Shown one piece after another: positions 7,039 to 12,092 of a stretch of 12,587 nucleotides of DNA. The notes beneath the pieces are model-generated. The model was not told where the DNA came from. It saw only the letters and a program-made list of their open reading frames with translations, and searched no databases. Position 1 is the first letter of the stretch. The number at the start of each line of letters is the position of its first letter. The translations under genes and the position numbers were made by a program. This stretch comes from DAOUAJ01 sp034433615 (GTDB taxonomy: Bacteria > Chloroflexota > Anaerolineae > DUEN01): positions 1 to 12,587 of the forward strand of contig DAOUAJ010000096.1 of NCBI GenBank assembly GCA_034433615.1, written 5' to 3'.

Positions 7039-7115
7039 TGCGGAAAAGGCGAGCCGCGCGAATGAGCGGCTCCACTATCGGTAACGGCGAGATACAGGAA
7101 AGTGAGGTATGGCAC

Positions 7116-7523
7116 ATGTACCAGAAAACCGTCGTTGTAGGACATCTTGGCCGCGATCCCGAAATCAGGTATACCCCCTCCGGGCAGCCAGTCTGCTCAT
7201 TTAGTATGGCCACCACCCGCAAGTGGACGGATCGCAACGGCCAGGACCAGGAGAAAACCACATGGTTTCGTGTCAGTGTATGGGGAAAGCAAGCCGAGGT
7301 ATGCAGCCAATACCTGACCAAGGGGCGCCTGGTTCTGGTGGAAGGGGAGATTGATGCCTCAGCCTGGGTGGGGCAGGACGGCCAGCCGCGCGCCACGTTA
7401 GAGCTAACCGCTCGTAACGTCCGCTTCCTGGGCGCGAGAGACACCGGCACCGCGATGAGTGGTGGTCCCCAGTCCGTCGAGGAGCCGTCTCCTAGTCTGG
7501 ACGAAGAGGAGATCCCTTTCTAG
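7116..7523 (+). CDS. ssb: Single-stranded DNA-binding protein
   Basis: 135-residue OB-fold protein that coats single-stranded DNA in replication, repair and recombination. The N-terminal segment MYQKTVVVGHLGRDPEIRYT, then PVCSFSMATTRKW (25-37), TTWFRVSVWGKQAE (48-61) and YLTKGRLVLVEGEI (66-79) are typical SSB blocks. The C-terminus is a short disordered linker and an acidic tip DEEEIPF, the usual docking site for partner proteins. At 135 residues it is shorter than enterobacterial SSB (about 178) because the linker is short. The ATG at 7116 is chosen because GTGAGG (7103-7108) lies at proper distance and because the upstream in-frame extension overlaps the promoter's -10 box. It may not be the only SSB of the genome. 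Confidence 0.95.
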   Translation: MYQKTVVVGHLGRDPEIRYTPSGQPVCSFSMATTRKWTDRNGQDQEKTTWFRVSVWGKQAEVCSQYLTKGRLVLVEGEIDASAWVGQDGQPRATLELTARNVRFLGARDTGTAMSGGPQSVEEPSPSLDEEEIPF

Positions 7524-7548
7524 CCAGAGATTTCGATAGCCTCCAGAC

Positions 7549-7812
7549 AGACCTCGGAGGTCTCTGAAAGTTAGTCTGAAAAGGCTGCTGGCGGTTAGCC
7601 TGTCCCCTCGGGCAGAAGCTCGGGGCGAAGCCTGGCCGCTCAGGCCAGGGAAACCGCGCTACGCTGGCGAAACATGCCCTGAGCGAAGCCGAAGGGTCGG
7701 TCTTCGCCGACTGGGATCTGGCCCACGTAAGTGGGCTTCGCAGGCGTTGCTGCGACTTCCAGTCGCCTGGTACCTGAGTTTTCAGACAAGCTCTGAGAGA
7801 CCTCCGAGGTCT
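7549..7812. mobile_element. 264-bp MITE-like element with 34-bp terminal inverted repeats
   Basis: Left end 7549-7582 and right end 7779-7812 are inverted copies of 34 bases that match at 30 positions. Each begins with a near-palindromic AGACCTCGGAGGTCT core on the outside and ends with GTCTGAAAA on the inside. The 196-base interior has no convincing reading frame but several hairpins: CCTGGCC/GGCCAGG, GTCGG/CCGAC, GCCCAC/GTGGGC with a GTAA loop, GCGACT/AGTCGC and CAGGCG/CGCCTG. No target duplication could be identified with confidence. It occupies the ssb to DUF3467 gap and its right end is 20 bases from the DUF3467 ribosome site. It resembles a non-autonomous transposable element or a structured dispersed repeat; no transposase is present. 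Confidence 0.7.
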
Positions 7813-7841
7813 TGCGTATGCATCTCTTTTCAGGAGGAGAC

Positions 7842-8207
7842 ATGGCTGACCCTAAATCCGCGCGTACACAGATCAATGTAGAGCTTCCCTCCAACCTCCC
7901 TGTCACCTACGCGAACTTTGCCATCATCAACCACACCCCTTCCGAGGTTGTGATTGACTTTGCCCAGTTCTTGCCCAACGCGCCCATCGCCCGGGTACAG
8001 GCGCGCGTCCTGCTGACGCCGCTCAACGCCCGGCTGCTGCACCAGGCGCTGGGAGAGAATCTGGCCCGCTATGAGGCGCGCTTTGGCCCCATCCCTGGTA
8101 GCGATGAAGCCCTCGGGCAGGGGAACATCCTCGGCGGGCTGGAGTGGCGATTGGGGCCGCCTGCGCCGCCGGGCACGGAGCCACCTCCGAACACGCCACA
8201 GACGTGA
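7842..8207 (+). CDS. DUF3467 family protein
   Basis: 121-residue protein of unknown function. The pattern YANFAIINHTPSEVVIDFAQFLP (23-45; key residues Tyr23, Phe26, Asp40, Phe41), then RVQARVLLTPLNARLLHQAL and a final NLARYEARFG fits the DUF3467 family: a conserved YAN, an acidic-Phe strand and a helix ending NL..YE..FG. No signal peptide or membrane segment is seen. The last 25 residues are Gly/Pro-rich and probably disordered. The ATG at 7842 is chosen over one at 7818 because AGGAGGAG (7832-7839) lies directly before it. Its promoter, if separate, would fall inside the inverted-repeat element upstream. The role is unknown; the neighbour is ssb but the element separates them. Confidence 0.82.
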   Translation: MADPKSARTQINVELPSNLPVTYANFAIINHTPSEVVIDFAQFLPNAPIARVQARVLLTPLNARLLHQALGENLARYEARFGPIPGSDEALGQGNILGGLEWRLGPPAPPGTEPPPNTPQT

Positions 8208-8242
8208 GGGGTACGATCCCAACGACCAACCCGTCTATACTG

Positions 8243-8470
8243 TCAACGGTCATAAAGTTTCATTTTCGAAGGTCTGAAAAACGAGTAGGCCAGAATGGAC
8301 TGTAACGCTCGTACTTTGCACTTCCTCGTACCGGCTTGCATGGCCTTCACGATACGCGCCTGAAGCCTGGCATAGAGCGCGGGATCAACCTCCTGTACGA
8401 CGATAGCTCAAACTCCGTTATACACTATGCCATCCTCGCCTGCTTTCGCCAGGGCGACCGAACCAAACAT
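8243..8470 (-). pseudogene. Decayed fragment resembling the N-terminus of a group II intron reverse transcriptase
   Basis: Read on the minus strand from an ATG at 8470-8468, one frame gives about 20 residues (MFGSVALAKAGEDGIVYNGV), a TGA at 8410-8408, and then 54 more residues before a second TGA at 8245-8243. The later part contains DPALYARLQARIVKAMQAGT, then KVRALQSILAYSF, which resembles the region before the reverse transcriptase domain in LtrA-type group II intron proteins (RLQ-RI-KA, a basic stretch, VRALQ, SF). The polymerase domain, catalytic YADD and intron RNA ends are absent. An internal stop and short length argue for a relic. The identification rests on pattern memory alone; an unrelated minus-strand open frame by chance remains possible. 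Confidence 0.45.
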
Positions 8471-8492
8471 CTCATAAAGAAAGGAGGGGGTG

Positions 8493-8523
8493 TACTACAC
8501 GTCGTGTCGCCCCGACTGTAGTA
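8493..8523. promoter_or_regulatory. Operator-like dyad upstream of gpsA
   Basis: TACTACA (8493-8499) and TGTAGTA (8517-8523) are perfect inverted half-sites 17 bases apart, and between them ACACG-T-CGTGT (8497-8507) is a second palindrome overlapping the left half-site. The dyad ends 12 bases before the TTG start of gpsA, so a bound protein or an RNA hairpin could affect its expression. TACTACA/TGTAGTA resembles half-sites of BlaI/MecI/CopY-type repressors, but those lie much closer together. The regulator is unknown. Confidence 0.35.
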
Positions 8524-8535
8524 TACAAAGATATC

Positions 8536-9624
8536 TTGGCAACCATCGCCATCGTCGGCGCCGGCCTGATGGGTACGGCTACTGCCTGGCCTCTGTCCGA
8601 TAACGGACATCAGGTGCGGCTGGTGGGCACCCACCTGGACGGCGACATCATCAAGAGCTGTAAGGAGCAACGTTATCATCCGCGACTGAAGCGTGAGTTG
8701 CCGTCAAACGTGCAACCGTTCTACGTCGAGGAGATCGCCCAGGCGCTGGACGGCGTCGAGATCATCGTCAGCGGTGTCAATTCCCTGGGCGTGCACTGGA
8801 TCGGCAAGACGATCGGGCCGTACTTGCAACCTGGGCAGTTGATCATCGCCGTGACCAAAGGGCTGGAGGCGGCTCCCAACGGCGATCCCATCATCTTGCC
8901 GGACGTGCTGGCTAGCGAGTTGCCGACCGGCATCCGGGATCAAGTGAAGCTGGCGGCCATCGGCGGGCCGTGCATCGCCGGAGAGCTGGCTGGCCGTCGT
9001 CAGACGTGCGTCGTCTTCGGTTCACGTGATCAGGAAGCCGTCGAACGTCTGGCGGCGACCTTCCGTACTCCCTATTATCACGTGTGGACGACCACTGACC
9101 TGGTGGGGTTAGAGGTGTGCGCCGCCCTCAAGAATGCTTTCACGCTGGGCGTAGGGCTGGCAGCCGGGTTGCTGGAACGAGCCGGAGGACCGGACACAGC
9201 GGAGGCGTACATGCACAACCTGGCGGCGGCCATCTTTGCCGAAGGGTGTACCGAGATTGACCGCATGTTGCAACTGGTAGGAGGGACGCGAGCCTTCGCC
9301 TACGGGTTGCCGGGGGCTGGTGACCTTTACGTGACGAGCATGGGGGGACGTACCGTGCGACTGGGGCGGCTGCTGGGCCAGGGGTACACCTACACTGAGG
9401 CCCGCGCGATCATGGCTGGCGAGACGCTCGAATCGGCAGAGATCGTGCGCACCATGGGGGAGGCGCTGCCCAGGCTGACCGCGCGAGGCGTGATCACGTC
9501 GGAGGACTTCCCACTGCTGCGCTTGCTGGTGGAGGTCGTTGTGCACGGCCGCGCGGTGGATCTGCCTCTGGACACTTTCTTTAGCCACGCGGCACCGTCG
9601 TTGCGGCATCCACTATCCCGCTGA
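8536..9624 (+). CDS. gpsA: NAD(P)-dependent glycerol-3-phosphate dehydrogenase, GpsA-like
   Basis: 362-residue cytoplasmic enzyme that should reduce dihydroxyacetone phosphate to sn-glycerol-3-phosphate for membrane lipid synthesis. The N-terminal Rossmann fold starts IAIVGAGLMGTA (GxGxxG at 8-13), followed by AVTKGLE (Lys108), AIGGPCIAGE (141-150), VCAALKNAFTLGVG with the expected catalytic Lys199, and LPGAGDLYVTS (258-268). The canonical SRNxxxG that follows GDL in GpsA is here GRTVRLG (271-277): both arginines are kept but Ser and Asn are not. The C-terminal half is longer than usual, giving 362 residues against about 340. The only in-frame start giving a normal N-terminus is TTG at 8536, with no good ribosome site. 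A diverged GpsA-like dehydrogenase of other specificity is possible. Confidence 0.82.
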   Translation: MATIAIVGAGLMGTATAWPLSDNGHQVRLVGTHLDGDIIKSCKEQRYHPRLKRELPSNVQPFYVEEIAQALDGVEIIVSGVNSLGVHWIGKTIGPYLQPGQLIIAVTKGLEAAPNGDPIILPDVLASELPTGIRDQVKLAAIGGPCIAGELAGRRQTCVVFGSRDQEAVERLAATFRTPYYHVWTTTDLVGLEVCAALKNAFTLGVGLAAGLLERAGGPDTAEAYMHNLAAAIFAEGCTEIDRMLQLVGGTRAFAYGLPGAGDLYVTSMGGRTVRLGRLLGQGYTYTEARAIMAGETLESAEIVRTMGEALPRLTARGVITSEDFPLLRLLVEVVVHGRAVDLPLDTFFSHAAPSLRHPLSR

Positions 9625-9633
9625 ATACCTGAT

Positions 9634-9736
9634 GTAGGGGTGAAGCATTCCCAAAGATCGTTGGGCAATCGCCGTCTGGCGTCTGATGAGGAAACGCCTG
9701 CGGCCGCATCAGCGCCCGGGAATGTTTGGCCCCTAC
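9634..9736. mobile_element. 103-bp MITE-like inverted-repeat element
   Basis: Ends 9634-9652 (GTAGGGGTGAAGCATTCCC) and 9718-9736 are inverted copies matching at 16 of 19 positions. The interior carries a nested hairpin: CTGATG with CATCAG, extended outward by GGCG/CGCC with one bulged base. There is no reading frame. GTAGGGGCGAAGCATTCCC-like ends are, from memory, a recurring intergenic repeat in Chloroflexota and cyanobacteria. It begins ten bases after the gpsA stop and may act as a transcript end or as a passive repeat. Confidence 0.65.
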
Positions 9737-9779
9737 CGCTTTGTGAAGGAGATGAAGGTCATGGTAGAATAGATGATGG

Positions 9780-9808
9780 TTGTGATGATTCGAGCGATTC
9801 GCTATAAA
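9780..9808 (+). promoter_or_regulatory. Probable promoter of the antitoxin gene
   Basis: TTGTGA (9780-9785) and TATAAA (9803-9808) are separated by 17 bases and lie 29 bases before the antitoxin ATG. The -35 box matches four of six consensus bases and the -10 box five of six. No clear operator palindrome, which Phd-type antitoxins usually bind, was seen around it. Confidence 0.45.
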
Positions 9809-9837
9809 CCACCGCACAAGAGGACGGAGGATATTCT

Positions 9838-10100
9838 ATGATTAAGATTGACGTGAAGCGGACAGGCCTCGATTCGGTAGTTCAAGATGCTCAGCACGAA
9901 CGTCTTATCATCACGCGCAATGGTAAACCCGTTGCGCTGATTGTGGGAGTGGAAGGATTGGACGAAGAGCAATTGGAGCTGGGTAGCAGCGCAAGTTTTG
10001 GAGACTGATAGAGGGACGGCGCACACAAAAGACGCTCCCTCGGGTAGAATTGGAGCAGAGAATCAAGCAGAAAAGATTGCACGCCGGGCATGAGGAATGA
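9838..10100 (+). pseudogene. Phd/YefM-type antitoxin, apparently frameshifted
   Basis: The uninterrupted frame from the ATG at 9838 (ribosome site GGAGG at 9826-9830) encodes 56 residues ending at a TGA at 10006-10008. Its core, ERLIITRNGKPVALIVGVEG (21-40), is the DNA-binding signature of Phd/YefM antitoxins, small proteins that repress their own operon and neutralise a partner toxin. The frame ends abruptly SASFGD. Shifting by -1 in the TTTT run at 9996-9999 gives SASFWRLIEGRRTQKTLP and so on to a stop at 10098-10100, 87 residues in all, matching the usual C-terminal toxin-binding half. One T has probably been lost, or it is a sequencing error; programmed slippage is less likely. No toxin gene follows, so it would be an orphan. 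Confidence 0.72.
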
Positions 10101-10139
10101 CCAAGTTGAACATCGCCAAATGGGCGATCACCATCTTGG
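10101..10139 (+). repeat. Two-tier hairpin before the TPR gene
   Basis: CCAAG (10101-10105) pairs with CTTGG (10135-10139), and inside, ATCGCC (10112-10117) pairs with GGCGAT (10123-10128) around AAATG; symmetric six-base internal loops separate the two stems. It starts directly after the shifted-frame antitoxin stop and ends just before the G-rich ribosome site of the TPR gene, so it could influence its translation. No T-run follows. Confidence 0.45.
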
Positions 10140-10158
10140 GGGGAAGGGGATTTGCTGC

Positions 10159-11040
10159 ATGGCACTCGATCAGATCGCACGGGACGATTGGCAAGGGTTG
10201 TTGACAGTGGCCCGAAAGAGTCTGGCCGCCGGTGATGCGGTCACCGCTCGACGCGCGGTCACCCTGGCCGCCCGTTCTATTCCGGACACGGCGGAGGCGC
10301 AGTTAGCGCTGGGGGACGCGTGGAATCTCCTCGGCCGGACTGCCGAGGCGGTGCGCGCTTACAAAAAGGCCGTGGAAGCTCAGCCAGAGTCGGCCGATGC
10401 GCTCATTGGGCTGGTTGAGATGTTGCATGAAACGGGGCGGGATGAGGAGGCGCTTCCTTACTGTGAGAAAGCGGTGAAGTTGGCGCCTGGCAATGGCCAG
10501 CTTTGGGCTACCCTGGGAGATGTATTGACGACTCTGGGGCGGCATGACGAAGCATTGGCGGCGTATCAAAAGGCGATGGAGTTAGGCACGGACACCGCTG
10601 AATTTCACACTTCTTTGGGTTATCTGCACTACTATCGTCAGGACCTGGAGGCCTCCCGTCAGGCTCTCCAGCGGGCGATCGAGCTTGCCCCTGATGCAGC
10701 CACCCCGCGTAACAACCTGGGTTACGTTGAAATCCTGCTGGGCAACCTCGGTGAGGCGATAACTCACCTGGATCGCGCTTTAGAGTTGCAGCCCAACTTT
10801 GTGCGAGCCCACTACAACCGCGGGTTGTGTGCCTGGCTACAGGATCAGCGTGAACAGGCGTCTACTTTCTACGATCGCGGTCGTTCCCTGGATACGAATG
10901 GTGCCGAGTTAGCAGCTCATCGTGAGGATCTGAATGAGGTACGACAACACCAGGGAGGGTGGCGGAGTCAGTTGCAACAACTGGTCCTGTTGCTGAGCCA
11001 CATATCACCAGCCCCCCAACGTCGTGTGGTGCACCGCTAA
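10159..11040 (+). CDS. Tetratricopeptide repeat protein
   Basis: 293-residue protein made mostly of TPR motifs, helical hairpins that bind partner proteins. Six consecutive 34-residue units can be laid out from about residue 44 to 247 (44-77, 78-111, 112-145, 146-179, 180-213, 214-247), with the usual marks, such as ALGDAWNLLGRTAEAVRAYK, LWATLGDVLTTLGRHDEA and NNLGYVEILLGNLGEA, and Pro at repeat junctions. The first 43 residues form a less typical helical cap; the last 45 are charged, then hydrophobic and basic. There is no signal peptide. The ATG at 10159 is chosen because AAGGGGAT lies seven bases upstream; an in-frame ATG at 10090 would add 23 residues of unlikely composition and cover the hairpin. 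The partner and role are unknown. Confidence 0.85.
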   Translation: MALDQIARDDWQGLLTVARKSLAAGDAVTARRAVTLAARSIPDTAEAQLALGDAWNLLGRTAEAVRAYKKAVEAQPESADALIGLVEMLHETGRDEEALPYCEKAVKLAPGNGQLWATLGDVLTTLGRHDEALAAYQKAMELGTDTAEFHTSLGYLHYYRQDLEASRQALQRAIELAPDAATPRNNLGYVEILLGNLGEAITHLDRALELQPNFVRAHYNRGLCAWLQDQREQASTFYDRGRSLDTNGAELAAHREDLNEVRQHQGGWRSQLQQLVLLLSHISPAPQRRVVHR

Positions 11041-11057
11041 TGTTTTCGGAACCGTAA

Positions 11058-11107
11058 GGGCGGTGCTTCCGGGCCCGCCCGTAAAGGCGACCAGGGACGG
11101 ATCGCCT
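11058..11107. repeat. Pair of adjacent hairpins before the aldolase gene
   Basis: GGGCGG (11058-11063) pairs with CCGCCC (11075-11080), and AGGCGA (11085-11090) pairs with TCGCCT (11102-11107), each around an eleven-base loop. They fill most of the 94-base gap between the TPR and aldolase genes. The second has the look of the GGCGAYC...GRTCGCC intergenic repeats common in this type of genome. No T-run follows, so termination is doubtful. Confidence 0.45.
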
Positions 11108-11134
11108 CTACACCTTGCCATACAGAGGTCAGTG

Positions 11135-12034
11135 ATGAGAGAACTATCTGGTGTATTTGCACCCAACGTGACTGCCTTTCGTCCCAGCGATGGCGAAGTT
11201 GATCTGGATTGGATTAAGCAACATCTGGCCTTCCTGAGGGCGCGCGGGTGCGACGGTGTGGTGCCGGCCGGGACCACGAGTGAGGGACCGTCGCTGGGCT
11301 TCGACGAGCGCTGCCGGCTGATTGATGGCGTGGTGGAGCATGCCGCGGGCATGGCCGTCATCGCTGGCGTGGGCACGCCCAGCCTGGCAGACACGGTTGC
11401 ACTTTCTCGTTATGCCTTTCGCGCGGGCGTGGACGGTGTGTTGGTTCTCCCGCCCTATTACTATCGCTCCGTCCCCGTGAAAGGATTGATTGCCTATTTC
11501 CGCCGGCTGTGTGATCTGGCGCTGGAGCCAGGTCAGCAGATTTTCCTATATCACATCCCGTCCGTCAGCGGGGTGCCTATCACCTACGAGTTGCTAGATG
11601 GGCTGATGGAGACGCACGCTGAGTGTGTAGGGGGACTGAAAGATTCCGGCCGTGACCCGGACGTGCTCCGCGTGTTCGTCAACCGCTATCCCACATTGCG
11701 CGTCTTCTGCGGCAGCGACAATCTGGCTGATCTGGCTTTTTCTGTAAAGGCGGCCGGGACCATCAGTGTCATGGCGAATCTGGTCCCTGACCACCTTCAG
11801 GCCTTGCGCCGCGTAGCAGGCACAGATGCTGCTAGGCCGTTGCAGGAGCGCCTGACCCAGGCACGCCAGGCGCTGGCTGCTTACCCGACGCCAGCGGCGG
11901 TCAAATATGCGTTACATCGGATCGCCGATCTGCCGCTGACGGCCACGCGTCCACCTAACATGGAGTTGAGCCTGGAGCAGCAGGCTGCGCTGACCCAAGA
12001 TCTGGTCAATCTTGGTCTGCTGGAAATCGCATGA
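11135..12034 (+). CDS. DHDPS/N-acetylneuraminate lyase family aldolase
   Basis: 299-residue (beta/alpha)8-barrel protein of the dihydrodipicolinate synthase superfamily, whose members form a Schiff base with a 2-oxo acid for aldol addition or cleavage. Visible marks are GTTSEGPSL (46-54), VLVLPPYYY (102-110), the proton-relay tyrosine Tyr139 in LYHIPSVSG, the Schiff-base Lys169 in VGGLKDS, and CGSDN and SVMANLVP in the last strands. DapA proper usually has GTTGE and an arginine after the tyrosine strand (YNVPxR); here Ser replaces Gly49 and no arginine is present, so lysine synthesis is not the safest call; 2-keto-3-deoxy sugar-acid aldolase or another lyase is as likely. The ATG at 11135 follows AGAGGT; an upstream in-frame extension to 11024 would run through the hairpins and overlap the TPR gene. 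Confidence 0.85.
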   Translation: MRELSGVFAPNVTAFRPSDGEVDLDWIKQHLAFLRARGCDGVVPAGTTSEGPSLGFDERCRLIDGVVEHAAGMAVIAGVGTPSLADTVALSRYAFRAGVDGVLVLPPYYYRSVPVKGLIAYFRRLCDLALEPGQQIFLYHIPSVSGVPITYELLDGLMETHAECVGGLKDSGRDPDVLRVFVNRYPTLRVFCGSDNLADLAFSVKAAGTISVMANLVPDHLQALRRVAGTDAARPLQERLTQARQALAAYPTPAAVKYALHRIADLPLTATRPPNMELSLEQQAALTQDLVNLGLLEIA

Positions 12035-12068
12035 GCCTGTACCCGTCGTTGCGCAGACGGGTACAGGC
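12035..12068 (+). terminator. Perfect 13-bp hairpin after the aldolase gene
   Basis: GCCTGTACCCGTC (12035-12047) and GACGGGTACAGGC (12056-12068) pair without mismatch around an eight-base loop, starting on the base after the aldolase stop. Such placement suggests a transcript end, but no T-run follows, so a factor-dependent stop, an RNA-stability hairpin or a protein site are alternatives. Two smaller dyads follow: CACAA/TTGTG (12068-12080) and GGAGG/CCTCC over the ribosome site of the next gene (12080-12091). Confidence 0.55.
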
Positions 12069-12092
12069 ACAAGCATTGTGGAGGGGCCTCCT

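Larger units (their letters stand above)
8208..8535. other. Stretch without an intact gene between DUF3467 and gpsA
   Basis: This 328-base gap contains a decayed minus-strand coding fragment (8243-8470), a purine-rich AAAGGAGGGGG tract (8480-8490) that looks like a ribosome site but has no fitting start codon, and a compound dyad at 8493-8523. No promoter could be identified confidently; AGTATACAAAG close to the gpsA start resembles a -10 region but lacks a -35 box. Confidence 0.6.

Noticed and set aside
7038..7115. N-terminal extension of SSB by 26 residues
   Set aside because: The extension begins within the -10 box of the ssb promoter and lacks homology; the ATG at 7116 has a ribosome site and the normal SSB N-terminus.
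8206..8277. Peptide EGYDPNDQPVYTVNGHKV in the +1 frame just after the DUF3467 stop, as in a frameshift extension
   Set aside because: No start codon or slippery signal; DUF3467 proteins plausibly end where this one does; part of the stretch is better read as the minus-strand relic. Kept only as a curiosity.
8490..8604. GTG start at 8490 behind the AAAGGAGGGGG tract
   Set aside because: It touches the ribosome tract without spacing, is out of frame with gpsA and gives a short Arg/His-rich peptide ending at a TAA.
9843..10040. Minus-strand open frames opposite the antitoxin gene
   Set aside because: The + strand frame has a ribosome site, a plausible promoter and a clear antitoxin signature; the opposite frames have none.
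11024..11134. Upstream start of the aldolase gene overlapping the TPR gene
   Set aside because: The extra 37 residues run through two hairpins and have no family match; the ATG at 11135 gives the usual N-terminus.
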